This document shows, in pieces, positions 26,665 through 38,316 of a stretch of 64,000 nt of DNA. Source of the DNA: Lithospermum erythrorhizon. Lineage: Eukaryota; Streptophyta; Magnoliopsida; Boraginales; Boraginaceae. Below the pieces are notes generated by a model. It searched no databases, was not told the origin of the DNA, and saw nothing but the letters and a program-made list of their open reading frames with translations. The DNA lies in NCBI GenBank assembly GCA_019722365.1, contig JADFUC010000961.1, positions 372,001-436,000 of the forward strand. The letters run 5' to 3'. Position numbers and translations under genes: made by a program. Position 1 is the stretch's first letter. The number at the start of each line of letters is the position of its first letter.

Positions 26665-26914
26665 CTCCCTCCGTCCCAATTTACTTGATCATGGAGTTAA
26701 AAAATATTTTATTAAGGGCTTGATTAATATTACTAATATACCCTAAAAAGGTACTTTATCAAAAATACTTTAATTAATCATGAAAATAAAAAGTAATTTA
26801 TTAAGGGATAAAAGTGGAAAGATAAAGATTAAGTTGCATTGAATTTCTATATGATCATATAAAAAGGAAAAAAAATATGTTGTTACATGATCAAATAAAT
26901 TAGGACGAAGGGAG
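26665..26914. mobile_element. complete Stowaway-like MITE with TA target duplication
   Basis: 250 bp flanked by TA on both sides (26663-26664 and 26915-26916). The terminal inverted repeats pair over about 29 bp with few mismatches: left ctccctccgtcccaatttac, right (other strand) ctcccttcgtcctaatttat. There is no coding capacity, as expected for a non-autonomous Tc1/mariner-type element. A related, reversed fragment lies at 58760-58978. Confidence 0.92.
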
Positions 26915-27299
26915 TATATGTTAAGTGATTATTAAAAAAATTGGAATAATGAATTCATCTATTATCTAGAGGTTCATAGAATAAAAATTACAATGTAAAC
27001 TAATTTGTTCATCGAATTTTTGCGAACAGGATCATCTACCACATTTCGATCACTTCTTTCATTCCTCCCTCGCTTAGAATTTATACATCATGTATTGAGT
27101 AGTTGCTAATTGCCGGTCTCAAATATATGATTAGATAAATTTAACCTGAATGTATTACATTTATTTAAGTCTTAATAGCTACACACATTAGTTATTGAAA
27201 TTTCTAAAAATACTATTTTTCGGATCAAGGTCTAATATGAAGAAAGTTACATGTAATCTAACATCAATTTCAGTCACAAGGGCTCAATATAAAATTTTT

Positions 27300-27330
27300 C
27301 TGGTCCGTGTCCCGCGGGCCTTTTTTCTAG
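27300..27330 (+). mobile_element. Helitron-type 3' terminus
   Basis: A perfect palindrome CCCGCGGG (27311-27318) is followed by ccttttttCTAG and a T, the arrangement of plant Helitron 3' ends (hairpin, 10-12 nt, CTRR, insertion before T). The matching 5' end was not located. Confidence 0.5.
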
Positions 27331-29645
27331 TAGAGCACGAGGCAATTATAGTCACTATTTGATGGATTCTTTATGTTAATTCATGTATCGCTTTCAGATT
27401 TTATTTATACGTTAGCTTTCATTTTGTCATTTGCTTGCTACTATGAGTTTAGTGTTCATGTTCTTGTTCTTGTCTATGTATATTATATGTTGGAGTGATG
27501 TTGCTTGCTAATGGACTATATTATATGTTGGAATGCTAGTAATGGATTATATATATGTTGAAAATAGATTATGCTTTTTGCTTCATAATTATGTGATTTG
27601 TATCACTATATTGGAAACTTGTTCGTTAGTAATCAGTATATGAAGGTTGTCGTCTCTCATGAGTATTGACAAATCGAATAACAAATTTAAATGTTGATGC
27701 GGATAACAAATCGAATAAGGAATTAAAATGCCTAATCCGAATACTGACGAATGTAATATAGAACTCAACTGTCGAATTCGAACATTAAGGAACCAAATAC
27801 CAAACTCAAATGTCGAATCCGAATCGAAGATTCGAATTCGAAAAATTAATGTCGAATAACCGATCCGAATCCAAATAATTGAACTCATGTCGAATGCGAA
27901 TATAAACATGTTTTTAGTATTCGCATTCAAACACAAATAAGAATTCAGTTATATTCGTTGAATTCGATTCTGGCTCGCTTTCCAATCTCTATGTATAACA
28001 CTATAACTAATGTCAAGGCTAACCAGTGAACCAAGAACATCAAATGTCAAGAGAATCAGGTACACAAACACAACTGTGATTCTGTGAAGCTACTACCAGC
28101 CAGCCCCACATAGCACGGGATATACCGCAAACACAATACACACACAGGTATTCTAGCGGCCAATTGTAGGAACCAAGTTACACTCTAAAATTAGTTGTGA
28201 TTCTATCTTAATATGATACCAAGTCAGTCCATTATTAATAAATTACACGTGTAAATAGTCCAGTTAATATGGTCCAGAATAAACTAGACGTCCAATGTTG
28301 TAGTCCAAGTAGATTGAGTGTGGATAAATCTAATAAGCTAGTACCACATCAAAAGTTAATAATGAAGACTAATTAACAAGATAGCGATCACTCTTTCTAT
28401 TATCAATCGATTTTAGAATTTAAAATTAACGATTTAACTCTTTAACACAGCCGAGACAGGTACAGATAACGAAATCGAAAATCAGACAACATATGAAAAA
28501 GGAATCAACCATGGTGTTCGATGATACTCACAGACAAACAAATTGTTGAGAAATTCCTAAACAGGACGACAATACAATGAGTGATGAAATCCAACTTATA
28601 CAAAATGCATAGAAGCCAGACTTAATGGACAATAACTTGATATATAGGTTCAAGTGAAAGCAAGAAATTGATAAAATAATTAACAAGCGAAGATCACACA
28701 TGCAAGGACTATGAACAAGAAGAAGGAGACTAACCAAGAAGAAGGTGGACTGCTTCGGTGGGTCATGACTGATTAATAATAATATGTCTAGGTCCGAAAT
28801 TAAACTATCCATGTGGGAAGTTATGAAATACTCCAAAATTCAATAAATAGATAATTGAAACGTATGTCAACTGCAACTGAACTTAACCACCATTAACGGC
28901 TTGCATGAAGGCATCATTTTTCAAATTCATCTCTTTCCACATACAAAGGACAAATAGTACGTCAACGTAACCTAACGTGTATGAAATGTATAGTTTAAAT
29001 GTAAGAAATGATATTAAAATTATAAACCGAACGTGTACCATAAGATACGTTAATGTCAGTGAATGTTTCAAGTGCTTTATTTGATATGCGATCATTTGAA
29101 TGGCATTTTAATTTTTATAATACATTTATTTAAAATCAATACACGTGAATTGTTTAAATTTAAAAGTTGTAAATAATACATGTGACATGCATAATCTTAT
29201 TTTGATGCATTAAAAAGTATCACATAAAGCATAAGAGATGATCAATATATACTTTGGAAATTTCTTCCATTAAGATGTTTTTTTGTCTGGAACGGTTTTT
29301 GGATGTTTAATTATAGTGTTAAATAATAATTATGTGTACAATATCATATATCATGAGTATTGATTGAGAGCATATTATAAACTTATTTTAAAATCAATCT
29401 TCCATCATAATACTTTTCTCAATAAGTTGTTAAAATCTTGTTTCAAGTAAAATTGATCCCGACAACCATTTGAATAACGAATCTCTTTGATTAGTTTTAT
29501 GCGTAGATATCATGCATATCATATATAAATTATATTTGATTTCAATTTTTAATAGAAACTTATTTTATATGCTCTAATTAATTAAATTTTTAATGGACGT
29601 CGGAACGAAATAAATTTCCTAATGCAGTGCTCTTTCTTGAGGCCA

Positions 29646-29723
29646 AAAAGTCGAATATGGGATAATATTACAAAGTCGAATATGGGATGATAATAATGAT
29701 ATTACGAAGTCGAATATGGGATG
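29646..29723. repeat. three short direct repeats
   Basis: The 16-mer aagtcgaatatgggat occurs three times at intervals of about 25-35 bp, each copy followed by a short AT-rich spacer. Confidence 0.85.
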
Positions 29724-29899
29724 TTGTTACCTTTTCTATTTACAGAACATGCAGCCAGCATGTGTTACTTAGTCCTACTATTTTTTAATTTTAATTTTGG
29801 AAAAAGCCCTGAATTAATCGTAACAGAAGAGCGTAGATATACGTGCAATATACATCTTAATTTAATCTAAATATACTTTGACATAAAGTCAAAGTTATA

Positions 29900-30088
29900 C
29901 TTCCTCCAAAAAAAACTAATTTGAAACAATTTCATTGATTGATTGTTTATTCAATTCAACGAGAAAAGTACTTTAAAAGACATTAAAATACGAAATGTTA
30001 CTTGAAAGATTTATTATGCTAAACGAGCACCATAAAAAAATAATTTTTTTTTTTTGTTAAAACAACATCTATAAAATAATGGAGGGAG
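29900..30088. mobile_element. Stowaway-like MITE with TA target duplication
   Basis: Begins cttcctccaaaaa and ends taatggagggag, with TA on both sides (29898-29899 and 30089-30090). 189 bp, non-coding. Confidence 0.7.
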
Positions 30089-30867
30089 TATGAATTATTA
30101 AAAAAAAATCAACACGAACGAACGAAGATTGATTTTTTGATAAATAAAAATCCCATAGCTATTGAAGGTGGAAGGAGTACTAATTACTACGGAATATTTA
30201 TTTGCATGCACTCATATAATTGCAATTTGTTTTTGTTAATTTTCCTTAGATTAGATATCTTGTCAACCTATACTAGCTATTCCTATATATGAATAATATG
30301 ATAGGCAAGTCTACATACACTTCGAAGCTCAATTTGCTCCATATTACCGCGCAGATTTTAGGACATTGTATTGCATTGGCAGAATATTGAATATATATCG
30401 ATCTCATCAATAATTACGTACACATAATAACACTCTCGATATTCTTCAGGATTGGATAATTTCGAAAAATTGCACCTTGTTGTGGCATTGGCATTCAATA
30501 ATATTATATGTTGGATATTTTGAGAATCTTTATTCATTATTAGTTTTCACCTACACCCTTTAATTACAATAATTCTAATTGATACTATTCATTATTTTGT
30601 CTATAACAAGTAAACATTTCCGAATTGAACCAGGCATTATAAAATAGGAAAAAAATCATTGTACGACCTTCAACTATATATTTTTATGAATTGTTACTCC
30701 TATTTGGGTTGTTTTATGAATCTAAACACCACACCTTATTACTCCATTATTTATTGGTAACTAAATCTGTTTTCGATTCATTAACTAAGGATGAATATAT
30801 TACAAAATATAGGCACCAAATGGATGGGGACTTGGGAGTACTATTTATTTTGTTAGTTGTTGTAGCC

Positions 30868-30875
30868 TATAAATA
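30868..30875 (+). promoter_or_regulatory. TATA box of the expansin gene
   Basis: TATAAATA lies 97 bp before the expansin ATG, a normal distance for a plant promoter with a leader of about 70 nt. Confidence 0.6.
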
Positions 30876-30971
30876 CCCTTGTTAGTCATTTGGTATGTCC
30901 ATCACATGAACAAAAGCATAATAGCTAACCTACATTATTACTTAAGTTTTGGTTAGAAAGTTGAGAATCAT

Positions 30972-32708
30972 ATGGCTTTCACATTCTCCTTCAAGTCCAA
31001 TTTAGTCCTTCACTTGGCTCTTCTTCCTCTTTTTGGGACATTTGGTTCTTGTTTCAACCCTAAAGTCTTCAATGTATCAAAAACACAATCCGATTATGCC
31101 TGGTCGGTCGCCGAGGCGACTTGGTATGGTAGCCCTACCGGTGCAGGAAGTGATGGTAATAATAGTGACTTTAACATTGCATGCATGAGAAAGACAAAAA
31201 CTACTATGACATTTTGATAATATATACAATGCTATGAATTATGGAAATATAATCACTTTTATCTAAAATTTTACATGGATTATGTATGTATGTATTATTA
31301 TGATTGTTTTAGGTGGGGCTTGTGGATATAGCAATGCGGTGGATCAAGCACCATTCTCATCTTTAATTACAGCCCTTAGTGAATCTTTGTTCAATGGAGG
31401 CAAGGGTTGCGGTGCTTGTTATCAGGTTCCTTCTACTCCATGTGTTTCAATTTATGTCGATGCTTTTTTAAATCATTAAAATAAATATTCAACACATACA
31501 TTTGAAGCACTAATTCATACTTCAATTTTTTAACAAAATAAGCACTAATTCATACTTTAATTTTTTAACAAAATATTCATACCATTAGATATTACAATTT
31601 TAACACTTACATCCATGTTGAAATTTGATCATTTAAAAAATATACTAATAAGAATAATTTAGAGTAAAAAAGGAATTGTAATCAATTACTCAAATCTTCC
31701 AAAAATTGTTGTCCATTTGAGAGGAAGGTCGTACAACTTACCAAAAGATGATTTAAACTCTTCCGAAAAACACATAAAATTCTCTCTTCAGACCCACTTT
31801 CGCGTCCCATGTTTCATATTTTTGTACTGTTTTATAATATAAATTTTATTTTTCAATAATATGATTCCTAAATAGTTAACTAACTAGAAATCTTAGAAAA
31901 TTGAATGTTTAATTTGTATCAGGTGAAGTGCACAGACAATGCAGCATGTTCTGGGAATCCGGTGACAGTAGTTGTAACAGATGAGTGCCCTGGTTGTTCT
32001 CTAAAGTGGGGAGGAGTCCATTTTGACCTTAGCGGCACTGCTTTTGGAGCCATGGCTAACTCTGGCCAGGAAGACCAGTTACGCAATGCCGGTGATTTGC
32101 AAATACAATACATGAGGTGTGTACATTCCGGGGCCGAATAATTATAATGGTGGAATCAAGTTGCAGTTTTAGTTCCGAATAATTATATTGTTACATATAA
32201 TTTTTAAATGGTTTCGTACCACTAAATCTAACCATATCCACAATTAGCCACAGACCACAACCCACCTAATTTTTCTAAAAGAGTCAATAATATCTAACCA
32301 TTAATAATAATTTTGATAATACATACATGACTCTGATCTCTAAATGACTCTAATACATGTTTGATTTGTGGTGATAATAGAGTGGCATGCAATTATCCAG
32401 GAGTATCAGTGGCCTTCCACGTTGATTCTGGTTCAAACCCATACTATTTCGCTGCATTGATTGAATACGAAAATGGAGATGGTGATCTAAGTGGAGTTGA
32501 TCTCAAACAAGCTTTGGATTCAGATTCATGGCTTCCTATGCAACAATCTCATGGTGCTGTTTGGAAGCTTGATAATCATGGACAATTGCAAGCACCATTT
32601 TCAGTTAAGCTTACTTCAGGAAATGGGAATACCCTTGTGGCTGATAATGTCATTCCTGCTGGTTGGCAACCAGGGACGACTTATAGGTCAATTGTCAACT
32701 TTAATTAA
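30972..32708 (+). CDS. beta-expansin
   Basis: Four exons, 30972-31155, 31313-31425, 31923-32116 and 32381-32708, total 819 bp, or 272 residues, with consistent phases and GT...AG borders. Residues 1 to about 26 form a signal peptide. The first domain (GH45-like double-psi barrel) shows TWYG, GGACGY, GCGACYQ, TDECPGC and HFD (H132-F133-D134). [13 protein letters not shown] and DQLRNAG are typical of the EXPB rather than the EXPA class. The second domain (CBM63-like, from about residue 165) shows [23 protein letters not shown] and WKLD and ends [14 protein letters not shown]. Expansins loosen cell walls non-enzymatically at acid pH after secretion. Length is normal and no defect is visible. Intron 2 carries a 35-bp tandem duplication (31506-31575). 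Confidence 0.95.
31506..31575. repeat. 35-bp tandem duplication in expansin intron
   Basis: Two units, 31506-31540 and 31541-31575, differ by a single base (acttcaat versus actttaat). Confidence 0.9.
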
Positions 32709-32859
32709 TGTTACTGGCGTCTAAACTCTAAATGAATGTAATCGAAGTGAATATCACTCTGTAGTTATCGGCATATTTACTTATAAATAATAAAGGAGAC
32801 GATGCTCCACTAAAGACGAATATATTTTATATTTAATTAAAATTATTTTGAAATTGTGT

Positions 32860-33136
32860 ATACCCTATATTTTTTGAATTTTTTTTCTATTTGATCATCA
32901 ATATTGTATCGACTATTTATTTTATAGAAAGTTAATAGTATGACGTAAAAAGTATAATTTAAATTTTTGTAGTACCAATATATAAAATTCATATCACTAT
33001 GGAATTAAATAACTATATAAATAATAATAATAATAATGATAATAATAATAATAATAATAATAATAATTTATTCAACCTATGGTTATTTAACTAATACCTA
33101 TTATAATGATAATAACAATAGTTCTTCATAATAATA

Positions 33137-33170
<34 letters not shown>

Positions 33171-33290
33171 GTTCTACATAAAATAATAATAATAACAATA
33201 GTTCTACATAAAACATATTATTTAAATAAATTATTAAAGATTAAAAATGATATATGATGAGAAAATCATTGATGAAAGGAGTAAATTCGT
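32860..33290 (-). mobile_element. Helitron fragment, copy 4 (reverse)
   Basis: The reverse complement matches the body and trinucleotide tract of copies 2 and 3 (catcaatattgtatcga, then aat repeats, then caatagttctacataaaa). It ends in attgatgaaaggagtaaa and then adjoins copy 2 in the opposite orientation. No termini are retained. Confidence 0.55.
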
Positions 33291-33434
33291 TTATTCAACG
33301 ATATCTTACTCAAACACAGCTCATGGATACCCTAAGCCTCTATCACTATCTTCTTCCTCTTTTCATACTATTAATTACTAAATTAACCTTCCATCTAAAA
33401 AATCTAAAGTTAGGAGTTCTAATAGGAATTAACT

Positions 33435-33658
33435 ACTATTCCCTTCATTTTTATTCGAATGCCAGATATCGGCATAAATTTCACTATCAATTATTCTTAA
33501 ACAGGTGTCTAAAATTATAAGAAAATAATATTATGAAATTATTTTCAAAGACGAATCTAATGATATAACTTTTATATTTTAAAATAATAAGTAATTAGTA
33601 ATTAATGGTCAAAGTTTCACCTCGATATACGAAAACGTCAAATAAAAAAACGGAAGTA
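33435..33658. mobile_element. Stowaway-like MITE inside Helitron copy 2
   Basis: Starts ctattcccttcatttttatt and ends acggaagta. The same element occupies the same place in Helitron copy 3 (about 38428-38607), so it was inserted before the Helitron copies separated. Confidence 0.65.
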
Positions 33659-34081
33659 CTATTAAGTATTCATCATACTTTATATTTGCATATACGTAAG
33701 ATTATCAATTGGAATTGAATCATCAATACATACATACAGTTTGAGGTTGATACATCATATATTGACATATGTTTCTATAATTGCCGCATCCAAATTTGGC
33801 ATATATATACTTTAATTGTCGCATCCAACTTTTTACTTAGTTTATTTATCTTCAAAGGTATGTTTAATGATTCAAAGGTATGCATTGACAACACAATTGT
33901 TTTGCTCAATTTTACATGTATAACTTCTCTATGATTCAATTCGCAAGAATATGCCTCATATATTATACGGAGTCTATTATTAATTTATTGCTCATTTCAT
34001 CAATATGGGTGTCTTATCATATGTCACTTTACATCTTTAATAATTTGTGCTAGTTAAATAATAATATATTTTATGTAGAAC

Positions 34082-34138
<57 letters not shown>
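34082..34138. repeat. (ATT)n microsatellite
   Basis: About 57 bp of pure att repeats inside Helitron copy 2. Shorter tracts sit at the same place in the other copies. Confidence 0.9.
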
Positions 34139-34139
<1 letters not shown>

Positions 34140-35061
34140 GGTATTAATTAAATAACCATATGCTTTTGAGTATTATTATTATTATTATTATTTTTATTTC
34201 AATTCTACGACTCTATAAATTTATATATCGTGATCTACAAAATTTAAATTATACTTTTTAAATCATACCAATTTAATCGACATAAAATCAAATAATTCGA
34301 TGATACAATATCGATGATCAATTTGTCAATACATTTAGTCAGAAGACATCAAATTATTAAAATAATATTTGTATCTCTTTTATGGATATTCAGCCAGATT
34401 TGTGTCTCTCTATGGACACCGTAATTTATTGTAATTTTTTGTATTATATTTGAAGAGTTATTTGTGATCAAAATATCCATTCAAAAAATAAAAATATTAA
34501 TTAGACAAAAGTTCAAAGGAGTGTAAGTTTTTACACAGTTTTAGAATGGTTTTCTACGAACATAAAAATATATTAAATATTTGAGAAATCATTACATATC
34601 GCGGTATCGCACGTCTCTTTACTAGTATACTTAATAATATTGTTATAATGTTTGGAATGAATGACACTTATCGTGGCTATCATTGTTGAAAATACATATG
34701 TATATATGTACATCATTTCATTCGGATGCCTCATGATAATTGTTAAATTATTGTTTGGTATTTCTTGATGGTGTTATAATCATACAACGTTAATAGTTTG
34801 AATCATGGGCACCATAAAATAGTGAGAAAAAATCTTCTACCTTGTTAAAGTACCTCTTAATCTAAATAAAAAAACTATACAAATTAAAGAAGGAAGAAGA
34901 GGTAACGAGAAGAAATGAATAATTTATTTATTTAGTGAATATCAAGTGTATATATGTTAATTACATATTCATTTCTACAATTTTACTGTATGATTTATAT
35001 ACTTATAGACTTATAGTATATTAGTATCATTACATTGTAGTGAAAAAACAAATTAACCAAC

Positions 35062-36516
35062 TTATATATCAGTTACAACATTAGGTGTTGAACCAATTCC
35101 AACTTGCAACCATTGGGGGGAACTGCAACTCACATTCATATCTTTGAGCTCACTTAGCTTAGCTATCTTGCATTTGCTATCTGCTTCATCCTCTCCTATA
35201 TTGTTCATAGAATTGCTATTAGTTGTAAAGTTGTTATTATTCTTGCTGTTCTCATTTCCAACATCCATAGTTTCTATTTGATATTGAATTGGAATACTAA
35301 CAATGTCAACTTTCTCTTTGTCATCTGCTTGATCTACCAATGGAAGCAAATGCATTTCAGTGGACACTTCAAAACGACGTATGCCAAAAGTATCATCAAC
35401 TTGTGCTGGTAAATTAAGGTCCAGAGCTGCCTCCTCGGACTTAGTGTTGTCGTCTTGGTTGCTTCTTGCCTCCACTGGATCAGGGAATTGAAATTTCCTG
35501 AGTGAATTCGGATCAGGAGCGTTGGATGTGATCCAATGGCACCTCTTGTGGCCACCCAACGCTTGCCCTGTTGAAAAAACGCGATGACATATTGTGCATT
35601 CATGAACTTTTGATTTCTTTTTGGGATTATTGATGTGTTCAAATTGCATTGATGTTGATGGCTTAGAAGACGAAAAATACTCTTCTTGAGTATCTTCACC
35701 AGCTAAACTATAGTTATCGATTTGGTCTTGTTTTGCTGCATAACAACCTTTCACTTTCTTATGACTTGCTCTGTGACCCCCTAATGCTTGATGGGAATTG
35801 AATACTTTCTTGCAAGCCTTGCACTCAAACAAGCCTTTATTAGACACATATTTGGCTTTGTCATCAGAGACTCGATTGAAAAAAGGCGATAAACGAGCCA
35901 TCAGATTTCGTCTCTCTTCTTCTTTGCTCGCGGATACAGAGGATTCTTCTTGTTGCTCAACTCCCATGTAAGGATCCACTCTTCCATTTGCAAGATCAAT
36001 TAGGCATCTTGCAAGGAGGAGATCTTCCTCTTCTTCATCAAGGGTAGATGAGTTATTTTCATAAGTAGTACTAAAACTATCAACTTTAGCCCTTAATGAT
36101 CTCTTCCTCTTGGACCATCCACCACAACTTGTTGCCCTTTCGCCACCCCCATTCTCGTCCTCCTCCCCTGCTTCTGAATCAGGAGAGGAGACGAGGGATT
36201 CAGCCTCATCGGAACCACATTTTCCATGCTCCAGAAATGATTTCCAGGACAAGAACTCTTTGCCACAATTTTTACAAATCCTAACACTCTTGAACCTATT
36301 AGGATTCGTTCTAAGGCGATACATGCTCCTATTAGTCCCTCCTATCTTCTCCTCCCCATCACTTTGAAGGTCATCATCATCAAGAATTGTACTCTCATCA
36401 CCAATGCCATGAGCTCTCATGTGACCACCAAGAGCCCTACCACACATGAACCCTTTCTTGCATATCCTACAATGGTACTTAAAAATGTTTTCTTGATCCT
36501 GATCAACACAAGCCAT
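35062..36516 (-). CDS. C2H2 zinc-finger repressor, ZAT4/ZAT9-like
   Basis: Intronless, 484 residues. Finger 1 (14-36) has CRICKKGFMCGRALGGHMRAH. Finger 2 (79-100) has CKNCGKEFLSWKSFLEHGKC and ends in Cys rather than His. Finger 3 (230-252) contains NSHQALGGHRASH and finger 4 (305-327) STGQALGGHKRCH. QALGGH is the plant-specific DNA-contacting motif. A KRKRS basic cluster (136-140) is a likely nuclear signal, EEEDLLLARCLIDLA (162-176) resembles the L-box of C1-2i proteins, and LDLNLP (365-370) is an EAR repression motif. The family acts as nuclear repressors in stress and development. It is arranged head to head with another ZAT gene 3.8 kb away. The exact Arabidopsis counterpart is uncertain. 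Confidence 0.93.
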   Translation of the reverse strand: MACVDQDQENIFKYHCRICKKGFMCGRALGGHMRAHGIGDESTILDDDDLQSDGEEKIGGTNRSMYRLRTNPNRFKSVRICKNCGKEFLSWKSFLEHGKCGSDEAESLVSSPDSEAGEEDENGGGERATSCGGWSKRKRSLRAKVDSFSTTYENNSSTLDEEEEDLLLARCLIDLANGRVDPYMGVEQQEESSVSASKEEERRNLMARLSPFFNRVSDDKAKYVSNKGLFECKACKKVFNSHQALGGHRASHKKVKGCYAAKQDQIDNYSLAGEDTQEEYFSSSKPSTSMQFEHINNPKKKSKVHECTICHRVFSTGQALGGHKRCHWITSNAPDPNSLRKFQFPDPVEARSNQDDNTKSEEAALDLNLPAQVDDTFGIRRFEVSTEMHLLPLVDQADDKEKVDIVSIPIQYQIETMDVGNENSKNNNNFTTNSNSMNNIGEDEADSKCKIAKLSELKDMNVSCSSPQWLQVGIGSTPNVVTDI

Positions 36517-37186
36517 TTATGTATAAATTCAATTAATATATGTAATAAAAGACCAAAAAAGTAGTTAAACTTATAGACATATACTAAAATAGTTGATGTG
36601 GAAAAAGTTGCATGGGAAGTTGGTTCTTCTAGTGAAAATTGTTGTATGATTGAATGGTAAACTAGTAAGTGAGGAGTGTTTTTCTCTAGACCATTGAGTG
36701 TGTTAGATGTAGTTTATTGGCTTGTCATTTTTAACTACCAAGTACATTAATATCCCTCCAATTTTAAGTTATCCTCATAATTTGCCTTCGCAGACGCTTG
36801 GTTCAACCTGTTTTTGCGCTCAATGTACGTGCATGACTTTGCTAAAACAAATTCACCACTCCATAGTCAATAATTAAATAGATTTTTTTTTTCTTATTGT
36901 ATACGGAGTATTTTTTAGTATTCGTTTTTATTTGACTCGAAATGGTAAATGATCGATCTTTTAGATATTAAATTACAATGTATTTAGTGACTTTAAGACC
37001 TTGACCAGGGCACTTTCTTTACCACATTAGTTTGGTCAAGAACGACATTTATAATAGGGCGGAACCATGAAAAATTTGTAAGAGTAATAAATGAAAAATT
37101 AGAGTTGACTAAATAAGGAAACATATTGTTTTTTTTTTACATTTGAAGGAGTTATGTTCCATTTTAAAAAAATATGATTGTGAGCA
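36517..37186. other. promoter-side intergenic DNA of the first ZAT gene
   Basis: No gene and no clear repeat; AT-rich sequence that should hold the promoter of the minus-strand ZAT gene. No TATA box could be chosen with confidence. Confidence 0.4.
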
Positions 37187-37871
37187 TACGGTAAAAATTC
37201 TATAAATTAATATTCGACAAATTAATAAACTCTCTAATATAATAAATTTGTCTGGTCCCGACTTGGACCAGTTAAAAAATGATAAAAATCGATAAAATAA
37301 TAAGATACTAATTTTTTTGGAAAATTTAGTTATAATATAGGTTCCAAGAAAATCATAAATTAATAATTCTTAAAATAGAAAAATTAATTACTACAACCTA
37401 ATGAAAACATGACTCTATAGTTGTTTGATTTCTTTTAAAGTTCAAAAATCTTGTTGGAGTTTATCTCTAATTTTCTTATCGCATCAAATTATTTTGGACT
37501 TTTGGTCTTGTGTTTTCGAATTGTAAAATAAAGTTTTGAAGAGTTAGACGCCTAAAGTGCTTCCTTTAGCGTAACAGGTTCCAAAGCTACCGAATCATAC
37601 TCAATTTAATCCTCAACATTGTTCTTAATAATAATAGGCATTAATAGCCGCACTATCCTTTAAACTCCGAACATATGAACATGCTTCATTTTCACCGGGA
37701 TAATTCATTAGACCGTCTATAAATTCAAGAAGCCATTGAATGTACATGTCTTCATGTTATTAAAAGACTCTTTAAATTAATAAATTATTAATTTATAGAT
37801 AAATTAATAACTCTCTAAATTAATTAATTTCGTTGGTCCCAACGTTATTAATTTATAGAACTTTTACTGTA
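37187..37871. mobile_element. terminal-inverted-repeat element, unclassified
   Basis: The left end is tacggtaaaaattctataaa; the right end read on the other strand is tacagtaaaagttctataaa. Sub-terminal words ctctaaattaat and tggtccca also recur. No target duplication was found. A second end of the same family lies at about 60824-60925. Confidence 0.6.
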
Positions 37872-38316
37872 TAATCTTAGTATAAATATTAATCTTTACT
37901 AATTATATAAAAATAATGCACTTTTGAATGTTTATATGTAAATTAAGACCATAAAATTTATTAATTTTAATCATTAAAATATTAAAATTGAACCAATATA
38001 TGAATAAAGTATTCTTAAACTATCTTTTAAACTTTTCCAATCTCATGTTATGTCGATTATTTCTCATCTAAACTGACAATTACACTGAAAGTGATCATCA
38101 ATAAAGAATTCGTTTAAAGAAAGATAAATTTAGTGGTAATTTAATCCCCCACTTCACTACTTGTTAAAATAATTCCTCTTATATAATTATATGCTAAACT
38201 AATTTATTGAATAGCTACAATAGGGAGTAAATGTTTGCTCTAATAGGTAGTAAATGTTTATTGTTGACTGCCGTTTCTATATTTGTACTCCGTATATCAC
38301 TAATCACTAATTATTA

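Larger units (their letters stand above)
27331..30867. other. intergenic DNA upstream of the expansin gene
   Basis: No gene was recognised. It holds a stretch of recurring gtcgaat/ccgaat words (27660-27970), three copies of aagtcgaatatgggat (29646-29723), and a MITE at 29900-30088. The remaining sequence is unremarkable AT-rich DNA. Confidence 0.5.
33343..34625 (+). mobile_element. Helitron-like element, copy 2
   Basis: Starts TCACTATC after an A and ends at CTAG (34622-34625) before a T. An imperfect GC-rich hairpin (atcgcggtatcgcacg) lies just before the end. It is collinear with copy 3 over most of its length. It contains a MITE at 33435-33658 and a long ATT tract at 34082-34138. No RepHel protein is encoded, so it is non-autonomous. 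Confidence 0.65.
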
